From assembly GCA_027485915.1 (NCBI GenBank), contig JAIXQA010000022.1:62001-126000 (forward strand): a stretch of 64,000 nucleotides of DNA, written 5' to 3'. Source of the stretch: Alphaproteobacteria bacterium. Its GTDB lineage: Bacteria; Pseudomonadota; Alphaproteobacteria; Caulobacterales; Aquidulcibacteraceae. How positions within the stretch are numbered: position 1 is the first letter of the stretch; each line of letters begins with the position of its first letter. Of this stretch, positions 1 to 8,355 are shown in pieces. Below the pieces are notes generated by a model. The model worked only from the letters and a program-made list of their open reading frames with translations. It searched no databases and was not told where the DNA came from. The position numbers and the translations under genes were made by a program.

Positions 1-1185
1 AGCTGGACATTAGTGACTGGAACGCCGAGCGAGGTCGTAGCTGGTCCTGGTCATGGTGATGAAGGACATGCCGACGTGGCAGGTGGTGTGCCGGATAATC
101 GAGCCATGCGTCTTGCAGATGGCGATATCGTCGCGCCGAAACCGATGCAGCGCTTGATCGGGCTTCGAACCATTCTGGCTGGAAATTCGGCAGAGGGTTC
201 TGCATTGCAATTAAACGGGGTGGTGATTGCAGACCCGAATGGCTCTGGTGTTGTGCAAGCGAGCAGTGTCGGCCGTGTCTCAGGCCAATTGCCAGCCCTT
301 GGCCAAAGAGTTGTGAAGGGACAAGTTCTTGCCCTTGTCAGCCCTGCATTGGATGCGGATGTCTCCTTGATTACGGCGCGCGGCGCGGCTGAAACAGCGC
401 TTGCTGAAGCAGAGCTCGCGGCAGGCCCAAGCGGGTTTGCGGCAGAAGCCGCCGAACTGGCCCAGGCGCGCAGTCGCTTGGACCGCTTAACCCGGCTTGA
501 AGGGGTTGTACCCAACCGCGAGATTGCGGGAGCCAGAACGGCAGTGGATGCCGCTGCGGCACGGCTAAATCTCGCAAAAGCCCAAGCCGCTGCGCGTCTG
601 CGCACGGCGCGTACTGAGGCGAGCCGCCTGCGCCAAGCGGGCTCAAATGCGGAAGTGCTTCGAGCGCCGGTCTCTGGCGTGATCAGCGCTGTCTCTGTCG
701 CGCAGGGCCAAGTGATCAATCCCGGCCAAACCGTCTTCACCATCACCAACCCAGACCAATTGCTCGTGGAGGCACGCGCTCCATCGGGCAAGTCAGTCCC
801 CTTAGCGGCAACAGGTTCTGCCCGCACCAGCGATGGTCGAAATCTCTTACTTATCCGCCAGGGCGAAGGCTTGGCGATGGTCGATGGCGCAGCACCGCTC
901 CGCTTCAAAATAGATGGGCCAAGCAGCATGCGGGTAGGAGAGCCTGTGATGGTCTTCATCACCGGGAGCGAACAAACCGCAGGTGTGGCTCTGCCGCGTG
1001 ATGCTGTGGTGAAGGGGATGAATGGCCAGACCATGGTCTTTTTGAAACAAGCCGCAGAGCAGTTTCAGCCCACCCCGGTTACAATAACCGATTTAGATGC
1101 AAACCGCGTCATCGCCACATCCGGCATAAAAGCTGGAACTCGGGTCGCGACCACTGGCGCACCACTTCTTGAGCAGGTGCGATGA
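1..1185 (+). CDS. CzcB-like RND efflux periplasmic adaptor (partial)
   Basis: Periplasmic adaptor (membrane fusion protein, HlyD family) linking an inner-membrane RND pump to an outer-membrane channel. The frame is open from base 1, so the 5' end with its signal peptide lies outside the window; a GTG at 13 is only an internal candidate start. A His/Asp/Glu-rich start (GHGDEGHADVAG) is typical of heavy-metal adaptors. A lipoyl-like half (GVVQASSVGRVSG), an Ala/Arg-rich coiled-coil hairpin and the second half-lipoyl segment (LRAPVSGVISAVSVAQGQVI) follow in order. The stop lies 3 bases before the RND pump start, so the two are likely translationally coupled. Which metal is moved cannot be read from the sequence; Co/Zn/Cd/Ni or Cu/Ag are the usual choices. 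Confidence 0.88.
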   Translation, partial: SWTLVTGTPSEVVAGPGHGDEGHADVAGGVPDNRAMRLADGDIVAPKPMQRLIGLRTILAGNSAEGSALQLNGVVIADPNGSGVVQASSVGRVSGQLPALGQRVVKGQVLALVSPALDADVSLITARGAAETALAEAELAAGPSGFAAEAAELAQARSRLDRLTRLEGVVPNREIAGARTAVDAAAARLNLAKAQAAARLRTARTEASRLRQAGSNAEVLRAPVSGVISAVSVAQGQVINPGQTVFTITNPDQLLVEARAPSGKSVPLAATGSARTSDGRNLLLIRQGEGLAMVDGAAPLRFKIDGPSSMRVGEPVMVFITGSEQTAGVALPRDAVVKGMNGQTMVFLKQAAEQFQPTPVTITDLDANRVIATSGIKAGTRVATTGAPLLEQVR

Positions 1186-1188
1186 GCC

Positions 1189-4100
1189 ATGTTTGACTTT
1201 CTTGTTGCTACCTCACTTCGAAATCGGGTGCTGGTGCTGTTTGCATCACTAGCACTTATCCTATTTGGCATCCTCGCCACCATGCGACTGCCGGTCGACG
1301 TCTTGCCCGATCTCAACAAGCCAACGGTTACGATCATGACCGAAGCAGGCGGGATGGCCCCGCCCGAAGTCGAAGCTCAAATCACCCAGCCACTTGAAAA
1401 CGCCATGAGCGGTATACCCGGCGTGTCGCGCGTGCGATCGGTAACCGGTGTAGGCCTGTCTATGGTCTATATTGAGTTTGGCTGGGATGCAGAGATTTTC
1501 CGGGCCCGCCAACAGGTGTCAGAGCGGCTCGCTTTGGCCAAAGAGTCGATGGCGGACCTCGATCATGCCCCGCAAATGGGCCCGGTTACCTCCATCATGG
1601 GCGAGATTTTGCTGGTAGCCATTCCTTATGGCGACGCTGACCCCATGGCTGCGCGTGAAGTGGCAGACTTCCAAATCCGACCACGCTTACTTACCATTCC
1701 AGGTGTCGCACAAGTGATCCCTATTGGCGGCCAAGTGCGACAATTCCGCATTTCGCCGAATGCGGCTCGCATGGGTCAATTGGGCGTCAGTTTGGAGGCC
1801 ATCGAACGCGCCGCGCAGGGTTTTGCCTCAAATGCGGGTGGCGGCTTTATTGATCAGGGTGGTCGAGAATTTGTCGTACGCGCTTTATCGCGCACGGCGC
1901 GGGTTGAGGACTTGGGCTCTATTTCGGTTACCACACGCACCGGCGGCATTGTCCGACTGGACCAAGTGGCTGAGGTTGAGTTTGCAGCGCGCTTCCGGCG
2001 CGGTGATGCAGGGTTTGCGGGTAAGCCTGCCGTGATCATTGGCATTCAAAAGCAACCTGGTGCCGATACCGTGGTCGTCACCAAGAGCGTCGAAGCGGCT
2101 CTGACAGAGTTGAACAAGACCTTGCCCAAGGGCGTAACTGCCAGCCAGGTGCAAATGCGACAAGCAGACTTTATCGAGGCCTCGCTAGGCACTTTGAAGA
2201 AAGTCATCATCGAAGCGGGCCTTGTGGTTGCAGTGATCTTGTTCCTTTTCCTACTTAATGTTCGCACGACAGCCATTAGTTTGGCAGCCTTGCCAATGTC
2301 GATCCTGATCACGGCACTCGTATTTTCTGCCTTCGGGCTGTCGATCAACACCATGACTTTGGGGGGCTTGGCTATTGCTGTCGGTGAATTGGTTGATGAT
2401 GCCGTCGTGGGGGTGGAAAATGTCTACCGACGCCTCAAGGAAAATCGCGCCCTGCCAGCGCCTTTGCCCGCGGTAACTGTCATCGCGCGCGCGACGGGCG
2501 AGGTCCGTTCGGGCATTGTCTATGCTACAATGATCATCATTCTGGTGTTTTTGCCCTTATTCTTCTTGTCGGGCATTGAAGGGCGGTTGTTCCAGCCTTT
2601 GGGCATGGCTTATGTGGTTTCGATTTTGGCAAGCTTGCTGGTGTCGATCACCCTGACACCTGTTTTGTGCTATTATCTTCTACCCACTATGAAAGCCTTG
2701 CCAGTCGAGCAAGATAGCTGGCTGGTCGCACGTCTTAAGCGTGCCAATCAAAGCCTGCTCGAATGGGGGTTCCAGCATGTAAGGCCTGTCCTGATTGGGG
2801 CGACATTGGCCGGGCTTGTTGCCATTGGCGGCGCATTGATGTTGCCACGCGCTTTCCTGCCAGCCTTTAATGAGAACACCCTTCTTGTTGGTTTGACCTT
2901 ACAGCCCGGCATTAGCCTCGCCGATAGTGCCCGCATGGGTGCGACGGCAGAACGACTGATCAAGGAAGTCGATGGGGTGAAAAGTGTTAGTCGCAGGACA
3001 GGCCGGGCCGAGTTGGATGAGCATACAGATGGCATTCATTCCAATGAAATTGACGTTCGCTTGAACCCTGGGCTGTCAGCCAAAGAACGTGATGAAGTTG
3101 CAGCGAAAATCCGCCAAGCGCTTGCGCCATTGCCGGGAAGCTTTGGCGTGGGTGGGCCCTTGGCGCATCGGATTGATCACATGCTGTCTGGCGTCAACGC
3201 GCCCGTCGCGGTTAAAGTCTATGGCGAAGATATGGATGCCGCCCGCAACGCCGCAGACGCCTTGCAGGCGCGGATGGTTGGCATTGAAGGCTTGGTTGAT
3301 GTGCGGGTCGAGAAGATCGTCCGTGTGCCGCAGCTTGAAGTGATCGTGGATTATCAACGCGCTGCCCTCTATGGGGCCAACCCCGCTGAAGTGACGCGCT
3401 CTGTTGAAGCTCTATCCGGCGGTCAAACGGTCTCTAGGATCATTGATGGGGTACGCCGTTTTGACGTAGTGATCCGCTTACCAGAAGGTGCTCGCACGAC
3501 CCAAGCCTTGTCAGAGCTTTTGATCGAGACACCGAGCGGGGTAATTCCGCTCTCCCAAATCGCGACGGTTCGCGAAACCGATGGGCCGAACCAGATCAAT
3601 CGGGAAAATGGCAAGCGGCGGATTGTCGTGCAAGCCAATCTGGCACCGGGTGCCAATCTTTCGGCAATCACTAAGGAGATCCGAGCAGCAATGGAGGCTG
3701 TGCCTGCGCCAACGGGTGGCTTTTACGCACTTGAAGGGCAGTTCGAGGCACAAGCTGAAGCCACGGCGACCATCGGGGGGCTGACACTGGTGTCCTTCAC
3801 CCTCATCTTCGCCTTGTTATACAGCCGATACCGGTCGATCGCGCTGGCCATGATTGTGATGGGGGGTGTGCCGATGGCGATGATCGGCTCGGTCATCGCG
3901 CTTTGGCTCTTTGGCCTACCGCTCTCTGTTGCAAGTCTCATCGGCTTTGTTGCGCTAACCGGGATTGCCGCGCGCAATGGCATCCTAAAGATTAGCCATT
4001 ATCTCAATCTGGTTGTCTATGAGGGCGAGACATTTGGTGATGCCATGATAATCCGCGGCACGTTAGAGCGCCTGACACCCGTTCTCATGACGGCCCTATC

Positions 4101-4314
4101 CGCAGGCCTCGCTCTCATCCCGCTTATAATTGAGGCAGGCGAACCCGGAAAAGAGATCCTGCATCCTGTAGCAGTAACCATCTTCGGGGGGCTTATTTCT
4201 GCAACCCTGCTGGATGCGCTTGTTACACCGATTTTGTTCAAATTGTTCGGGCAAAAACCACTCGAACAATTGGTCTTGGCCCAAAAAGATGGGCAATTAA
4301 AGGAGGCGTTCTAA
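1189..4314 (+). CDS. CzcA/CusA-family heavy-metal RND efflux permease
   Basis: Inner-membrane proton-driven pump, 1041 aa, the normal size for the family. Residues 1-35 hold the first membrane helix and the conserved PVDVLPDLNKPTVTI segment. Two porter regions alternate with two blocks of membrane helices (about 335-540 and 860-1020). The TM4 motif AVGELVDDAVVGVENVYRRL carries the acidic proton-relay residues and has the heavy-metal-efflux form rather than the drug-pump form. It follows the adaptor gene by 3 bases, and its TAA shares a base with the next ATG (TAATG), so adaptor, pump and lipoprotein form a coupled operon. An outer-membrane CzcC-like partner is not seen and would be expected upstream of the window. 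Ion specificity is undetermined. Confidence 0.92.
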   Translation: MFDFLVATSLRNRVLVLFASLALILFGILATMRLPVDVLPDLNKPTVTIMTEAGGMAPPEVEAQITQPLENAMSGIPGVSRVRSVTGVGLSMVYIEFGWDAEIFRARQQVSERLALAKESMADLDHAPQMGPVTSIMGEILLVAIPYGDADPMAAREVADFQIRPRLLTIPGVAQVIPIGGQVRQFRISPNAARMGQLGVSLEAIERAAQGFASNAGGGFIDQGGREFVVRALSRTARVEDLGSISVTTRTGGIVRLDQVAEVEFAARFRRGDAGFAGKPAVIIGIQKQPGADTVVVTKSVEAALTELNKTLPKGVTASQVQMRQADFIEASLGTLKKVIIEAGLVVAVILFLFLLNVRTTAISLAALPMSILITALVFSAFGLSINTMTLGGLAIAVGELVDDAVVGVENVYRRLKENRALPAPLPAVTVIARATGEVRSGIVYATMIIILVFLPLFFLSGIEGRLFQPLGMAYVVSILASLLVSITLTPVLCYYLLPTMKALPVEQDSWLVARLKRANQSLLEWGFQHVRPVLIGATLAGLVAIGGALMLPRAFLPAFNENTLLVGLTLQPGISLADSARMGATAERLIKEVDGVKSVSRRTGRAELDEHTDGIHSNEIDVRLNPGLSAKERDEVAAKIRQALAPLPGSFGVGGPLAHRIDHMLSGVNAPVAVKVYGEDMDAARNAADALQARMVGIEGLVDVRVEKIVRVPQLEVIVDYQRAALYGANPAEVTRSVEALSGGQTVSRIIDGVRRFDVVIRLPEGARTTQALSELLIETPSGVIPLSQIATVRETDGPNQINRENGKRRIVVQANLAPGANLSAITKEIRAAMEAVPAPTGGFYALEGQFEAQAEATATIGGLTLVSFTLIFALLYSRYRSIALAMIVMGGVPMAMIGSVIALWLFGLPLSVASLIGFVALTGIAARNGILKISHYLNLVVYEGETFGDAMIIRGTLERLTPVLMTALSAGLALIPLIIEAGEPGKEILHPVAVTIFGGLISATLLDALVTPILFKLFGQKPLEQLVLAQKDGQLKEAF

Positions 4315-5279
4315 TGAAACGGACAGTAAAACTAACCGCTGGAATCTGTGCTTTGGCCTTGCTGGCTGCTTGTGGCGGCGGCGGGGCAGACGAAGCAGAG
4401 CCCAAGTCTGAGGTCTCTGCGGCAGCGAGCTCTGTAAGTGAAACCAAGGATCAGCCAACCATGTCTGTTGCGGCGGCTGCGACCCCTGTACCGGGCCAGG
4501 CTGTTCGCCTAACTTTGACCCTAACAGGCGCGGATGGCAAACCCCTCGGCCCCGATGACATCGCAACCCAGCACGAGCACAAGGTCCATGTCATGATCGT
4601 GGATAGCGCGCTGGAAGATTACACCCATGTCCATGGTGAGCCAGGCGCGCAGCCCGGACAGTGGACGGTCAGCTTTACCCCGAAATATCCTCGTCAATAT
4701 CGCGTCTGGGCGGACTTTAAGCCCGCAGGCAAAGAGCAAGACGGGCACGCTCATGACCACGGCAAAAGTGACCATGGTGATGAAGGTCACAGTCATGACA
4801 AAGCAGGCCATGATCATGGTGAAGGAAGCCATGGCCATGAAGATGCAGATGCCCATAACCTTACGCCTTCAGTCACTCTAAACGTGGGCGCAGAAAAAGG
4901 TCCAGAGGTTTCAGCGACCCAAACACTTTCCACCAAGGTCGACGGCTATACCCTGACCCTGTCGCTTGGCGGCGCGCTCACGGCTGACGCACATACGCCA
5001 GCTACGCTGACAGTTGCCGATGGAACCGGGGCTCCGCTTGCCTCGTTAGAACCGCTTATGGGGGCCTATGCCCATTTGGTTGGCTTCTCGGCCGATGGCA
5101 CCACGATGGTGCATGGTCATCCTGAGGGTGCAGAACCAAAGGATGCGACGGCAGGCGGCGGGCCTGCATTAGCTTTTGAATTGCACCCAAGCGTTGCCGG
5201 ACCGCACCGAGTGTTCGTGCAAGTAAAGATCGGCGGCAAGGTAATCACTGCGCCGTTTACGCTGGTGGTGGCAGACTGA
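4314..5279 (+). CDS. His-rich lipoprotein of the metal-efflux operon
   Basis: Predicted lipoprotein of 321 aa: an N-terminal hydrophobic segment ends in the lipobox LLAAC, followed by a Gly-rich linker. A His/Asp/Gly-rich stretch (about residues 143-181) has many H-x-H and H-D-H clusters, for example HDHGKSDHGDEGHSHDKAGH, a clear candidate for metal binding. The flanking regions look like two beta-rich halves, each with DYTHVHGEP- or AYAHLVGFSADG-like elements, suggesting a duplicated fold. The start is chosen because AAAGGAGG at about 4299-4306 sits just upstream and the ATG overlaps the pump stop. Position between pump and CzcN/CzcD-like genes suggests a periplasmic metal buffer or donor. 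No firm family name can be given. Confidence 0.75.
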   Translation: MKRTVKLTAGICALALLAACGGGGADEAEPKSEVSAAASSVSETKDQPTMSVAAAATPVPGQAVRLTLTLTGADGKPLGPDDIATQHEHKVHVMIVDSALEDYTHVHGEPGAQPGQWTVSFTPKYPRQYRVWADFKPAGKEQDGHAHDHGKSDHGDEGHSHDKAGHDHGEGSHGHEDADAHNLTPSVTLNVGAEKGPEVSATQTLSTKVDGYTLTLSLGGALTADAHTPATLTVADGTGAPLASLEPLMGAYAHLVGFSADGTTMVHGHPEGAEPKDATAGGGPALAFELHPSVAGPHRVFVQVKIGGKVITAPFTLVVAD

Positions 5280-5280
5280 C

Positions 5281-5880
5281 ATGGATTTACCGACGACGAT
5301 AACAACAATCCTATTGTACGCCTATTTGGTTGGGTTTGTATTGCTAAGCAGACAAGCGAAAGAGTCCGCTGGACGCAATATTGACTCCTTCGCTAAGCCG
5401 GAGGGTACCCAAATTTGGACGGCACTCTTGTTCAAGATTGGATTTGTCGGCGCTGCCGCTTGGGGTCTATTCCGAGCAACTTTTCCGACTTGGGTGCCTC
5501 AATGGCCACCTATGTTCGATTGGCTTGTTTGGCCGGGATTCGTTGCTGTCTTCGTCGGGGTATGCGTGGCTCTCGGGGCGCAATCGCAAATGGCCGCATC
5601 TTGGCGGATTGGTGCAGTAGAGGGCACTCTTGGAACACTCGTGACGCGGGGCTTTTTCGCCTTTTCGCGAAATCCGGTTTTCGTTGGCCAGCTGGCCCTC
5701 TTTGCCGGGCTTGCCCTTGTCAAACCTGATATCGTCCAAGTGATCCTTTCGGCCTGTGTTTGGATTGCTGCTGTCTGGCAAGTCCACATTGAAGAACCGA
5801 TTTTGGCCAAAAGTCTTGGGCAAGGCTATCGCGACTATGCTGCCCGAACCCCGCGCTGGCTGGGCATTTCAAAGGAATAA
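5281..5880 (+). CDS. Isoprenylcysteine carboxyl methyltransferase-family membrane protein (CzcN-like)
   Basis: Integral membrane protein of 199 aa with about five hydrophobic segments. The C-terminal part holds the ICMT/PEMT-type signature: FSRNPVFVGQLALFAGL, then HIEEPILAKSLGQGYRDYAA and a final RTPRW. Known members of this fold methylate small or lipid substrates with S-adenosylmethionine. In Cupriavidus the czc locus contains czcN, a gene of this family, beside czcICBA and czcD, which matches the neighbours here. The ATG is 1 base after the lipoprotein stop, consistent with one operon. The true substrate is unknown for the metal-locus members, so the methyltransferase role is inferred from family only. 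Confidence 0.8.
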   Translation: MDLPTTITTILLYAYLVGFVLLSRQAKESAGRNIDSFAKPEGTQIWTALLFKIGFVGAAAWGLFRATFPTWVPQWPPMFDWLVWPGFVAVFVGVCVALGAQSQMAASWRIGAVEGTLGTLVTRGFFAFSRNPVFVGQLALFAGLALVKPDIVQVILSACVWIAAVWQVHIEEPILAKSLGQGYRDYAARTPRWLGISKE

Positions 5881-5884
5881 AATA

Positions 5885-6826
5885 GTGGGTCACGATCACA
5901 GCGACCATCAAGACACCGGCCACAATCATGGTGCCCATGGCCATGTGCACGGTCCTTCCAGCTATGATGGGGCTTTCGCGCTTGGAATTGGTCTCAATGT
6001 CAGCTTTGTTCTGGTTGAGCTTGGAGTGGGGTGGTCCATCAATTCCCTCGCGCTCATCGCAGATGCGGGCCATAATGCAACCGATGTGCTAGGTCTCTTG
6101 CTTGCTTGGGGCGCAACGGCACTCGGGCGACTTCAGCCCCGAGGGCGGTTTACATTTGGATTTGGCCAAGCTTCCATTCTGGCGTCTCTCGCCAACGCCT
6201 TACTCATCCTCTTGGCCGCCGGAGTTATCGGTTGGGAGGCGATCCGCCGCTTTGCAAACCCCAGCCCGCCGGATGGCGCTTTGGTTATGGCGGTTGCAAC
6301 CGTTGGGGTGGTCATAAATCTTGGTACGGCCTGGTTGTTCTCGCGCGGCCGAAAGTCGGACATCAATATTGAAGGTGCCTTCCTCCATATGCTGTGGGAT
6401 GGCCTTGTCTCTCTTTCAGTCATCTTGGCGGGTGCTGCCATCTTGCTGACCGGGCAGGCTTGGATTGATCCGGCGATCAGTCTTGTTGTCGTTGCCGTCA
6501 TGGTTGCAGGGACGTGGCACTTACTTTTGGCCTCATCCAGACTGTCGCTGGGTGCAAGTCCTGCGGGCGTTGACTTGCCTTCTGTAAAGGAGTGGCTTGC
6601 AGCGCGCCCAGGCGTGGCGTCGGTGCATGACCTTCACGTTTGGCCCCTATCCACCACACAAGCGGCTTTGTCTGCCCACCTAGTCATGCCCGAAGGTCAT
6701 CCCGGTGATGTAGTACTTACTACTTTCGCGCATGAACTCGACGAGAAATACGGCCTCAGCCATGTCACGCTCCAGATTGAAATAGGTGATGGAACAAATT
6801 GTCCTCAATCTGCTCATGTCCGATGA
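5885..6826 (+). CDS. Cation diffusion facilitator (CzcD-like) metal exporter
   Basis: CDF-family proton-coupled exporter, 313 aa. The N-terminus is His-rich (HDHSDHQDTGHNHGAHGH), a typical cytosolic metal-sensing tail. Six membrane helices follow, with the metal-site pattern of the family: ALIADAGHNATDVLG in TM2 (HxxxD) and FLHMLWDGLVSLSV in TM5 (HxxxD). The C-terminal cytosolic ferredoxin-like domain (SVHDLHVWPLSTTQAALSAH) ends the protein. A longer frame reaches back to 5756 inside the previous gene; GTG at 5885 is preferred because AAAGGA lies at its 5' side and the His-rich tail starts there. It would lower cytosolic Zn/Co/Cd before RND extrusion across the periplasm. Confidence 0.9.
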   Translation: MGHDHSDHQDTGHNHGAHGHVHGPSSYDGAFALGIGLNVSFVLVELGVGWSINSLALIADAGHNATDVLGLLLAWGATALGRLQPRGRFTFGFGQASILASLANALLILLAAGVIGWEAIRRFANPSPPDGALVMAVATVGVVINLGTAWLFSRGRKSDINIEGAFLHMLWDGLVSLSVILAGAAILLTGQAWIDPAISLVVVAVMVAGTWHLLLASSRLSLGASPAGVDLPSVKEWLAARPGVASVHDLHVWPLSTTQAALSAHLVMPEGHPGDVVLTTFAHELDEKYGLSHVTLQIEIGDGTNCPQSAHVR

Positions 6827-6978
6827 AAGGAAACAAGAACCCCACTTTTCAGGTGGTTTTGGGCTTCCGCCAACGATGTGGCTGGAACAAGCCATGTTCG
6901 GCCAAGCCCGATTTGGCTGTGCCAAATGCAAATAGCCTTTTGCTTTTATCTACTTTCACACAAATGAGGAAATTCAAT

Positions 6979-7431
6979 ATGTCAAAGATTCTCATGCACA
7001 GCGTTATTCTTTTGACGCTGTTTGGACCGCTTAATTCTTGGGCCAGCCAACCTGTTCCATCAAAGATAGATGACAGGACTTTGTCTTCGTCACAGTCCGC
7101 GGATCTCGCGATTCAATGTCGAAATGAGGCCCGACAAAATCACGATGTGGGCGTCTTCCCAAGAAAGCAATCACGGAACAGTGCAGCAGTCCGCGTTCAC
7201 TCACTAGCGCTTGATAAGTTTTGTGATGCCTTTGAAGGTAAAGCTAGCCAAGAATTTTGGGATCAAATCTCAGCATCTAAGAAGCCAAGTGAACGACAAG
7301 AAGCATTCTTAAGAGCTTGTCTATCGGAAGCAAATGGTGGGCGATCAACGGTGTTCAAGCCCGCTCGTCAACATATCGAACGCATGTCCTCAATTTGCCA
7401 GAAAATGGCAGATAATTTGCCGAGCGAATGA
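6979..7431 (+). CDS. Small secreted protein of unknown function
   Basis: 150-aa protein with a clear Sec signal peptide: KILMHSVILLTLFGPLNSWA then a likely cleavage after WAS or WA. The mature part is polar and has several Cys residues (IQCRNEARQ, KFCDAF, LRACLSEANGG, SSICQKM), suggesting disulfides in the periplasm. No family is recognised. The ATG at 6979 is chosen because GAGGA lies about 8 bases upstream; ATG 6964 and a frame open from 6799 are less likely. The base composition is visibly more AT-rich than the neighbouring housekeeping genes, and the gene sits at the end of the metal-efflux cluster, so horizontal acquisition is plausible. A metal-response role is a guess from position only. 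Confidence 0.6.
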   Translation: MSKILMHSVILLTLFGPLNSWASQPVPSKIDDRTLSSSQSADLAIQCRNEARQNHDVGVFPRKQSRNSAAVRVHSLALDKFCDAFEGKASQEFWDQISASKKPSERQEAFLRACLSEANGGRSTVFKPARQHIERMSSICQKMADNLPSE

Positions 7432-7549
7432 CTTGCGGCGATCATTGAAGTGCTTGAAGAAAGGTTGTCACTCAGAGAAGTCACGTAGGGACTGACTGTT
7501 GTGATATCGCTTCATGCTTAAGCATAACTACGTTCATAGGCGTTACCCA

Positions 7550-7894
7550 ATGACTGCTACTGGCCTTGCATTCCAGGTTCTAGTGTACGCCGCAGCCGCT
7601 GCGGCTGAGATTGGGGGCTGCTTTGCGATCTGGGCGGTTCTCCGCAATGGGGCACCAAAGCCTTGGCTTTTGGTCGGTGTTTGCCTGCTTGTGATTTTTG
7701 CTTGGCTATTGACGCTAATTCCTTCAGCCTCGGCAGGACGGGCATTTGCCGCCTATGGCGGCATTTATATTGTAGCCTCAATAGGGGCAATGTGGTTTCT
7801 CGAGCGCACAATGCCAGATGTTTGGGATATCAGCGGTGGTTTGGTTTGTTTAGCGGGGGCTGCCCTCATCCTTTTTGCGCCTCGGACAGCATAA
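7550..7894 (+). CDS. YnfA family (UPF0060) small membrane protein
   Basis: 114-aa protein with four hydrophobic helices and the YnfA signature: AAEIGGCFAIWAVLR near the N-terminus, then FAWLLTLIPSASAGRAFAAYGGIYI and a final helix. Members resemble small-multidrug-resistance transporters, and some Enterobacteriaceae copies have been linked to efflux of cationic compounds; the alphaproteobacterial role is unknown. The start at 7550 gives the normal family length; a longer frame from 7514 adds 12 residues not seen in the family. It closes the accessory block, about 120 bases after the secreted protein, and precedes a long gene-free stretch. Confidence 0.85.
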   Translation: MTATGLAFQVLVYAAAAAAEIGGCFAIWAVLRNGAPKPWLLVGVCLLVIFAWLLTLIPSASAGRAFAAYGGIYIVASIGAMWFLERTMPDVWDISGGLVCLAGAALILFAPRTA

Positions 7895-8081
7895 GGGCAA
7901 ATTAGATAGTCCTTCAGCGGGAATCTTGAATAACTCATGAATCCCAGAGGTTGTCGATGCTTCTTGAGTGAAGAGATGCTCAACTCTTGCCCTTACTAGC
8001 ATTGCAAGCAAATTTTAGGTTTTCGGACAACCCGGTCCTTAAAGAAAATGACCCGAGGCATATTTGATCCGCTTTGTGACA

Positions 8082-8108
8082 GGAGTACGCAAAAAAGTGG
8101 CGTACTCC
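8082..8108. repeat. Perfect inverted repeat with 9-bp arms
   Basis: GGAGTACGC at 8082-8090 and GCGTACTCC at 8100-8108 are exact reverse complements around a 9-base loop that is A-rich (AAAAAAGTG). On the minus strand the loop reads CACTTTTTT. It could be a hairpin in RNA or a protein-binding palindrome; no T-run follows on either side, so it is not a normal intrinsic terminator. Confidence 0.7.
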
Positions 8109-8155
8109 CTAGGTGTATTGCCACCAATAAAGGGAATTGACCTTTAGAATATACG

Positions 8156-8205
8156 TCCGCTTTGGCCGCCTACCCCCCAAAAAACCAGACCATCCGCTTT
8201 CGGCC
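8156..8205. repeat. Two short direct copies of a CCGCTTT-GGCC motif
   Basis: TCCGCTTTGGCC (8156-8167) and TCCGCTTTCGGCC (8193-8205) differ by one inserted base. Motifs of this kind recur in intergenic regions of many proteobacteria, so it may be a dispersed repeat remnant. Nothing else supports a function. Confidence 0.4.
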
Positions 8206-8320
8206 ACTTGAAGACATTATGATCGAATCATGTTGTCGTATTGATAGAAGTTCGCTGTGCTTATTACATCCAAAAACAAGTTCGACAGGTCAGAGCTGCG
8301 GACGTGACATCCAATAGTGA

Positions 8321-8355
8321 CGCGCTTTAACTGGCAAAAATGCGCGCTTTAACTG
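8321..8355. repeat. 13-bp direct repeat with 22-bp period near tRNA-Arg
   Basis: CGCGCTTTAACTG occurs at 8321-8333 and again at 8343-8355, a spacing of 22 bases, close to two helical turns. It lies 19 bases from the tRNA-Arg 3' end. Same-face protein binding (regulator or recombinase arm site) is a possible reading. Confidence 0.6.

Noticed and set aside
51-1034. Long minus-strand frame antisense to the adaptor gene
   Set aside because: Arg/Ser/Ala-rich product without domain features, lying fully against a clear HlyD-family gene; it is an antisense shadow of high-GC coding DNA.
4740-4860. Tandem DNA repeat in the His-rich coding segment
   Set aside because: The repetition follows from recurring His/Asp/Gly codons and is not a regular nucleotide repeat or CRISPR.
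5756-5884. 5' extension of the CDF gene
   Set aside because: It overlaps the CzcN-like gene and adds residues foreign to the family; GTG 5885 has a ribosome site and begins the His-rich tail.
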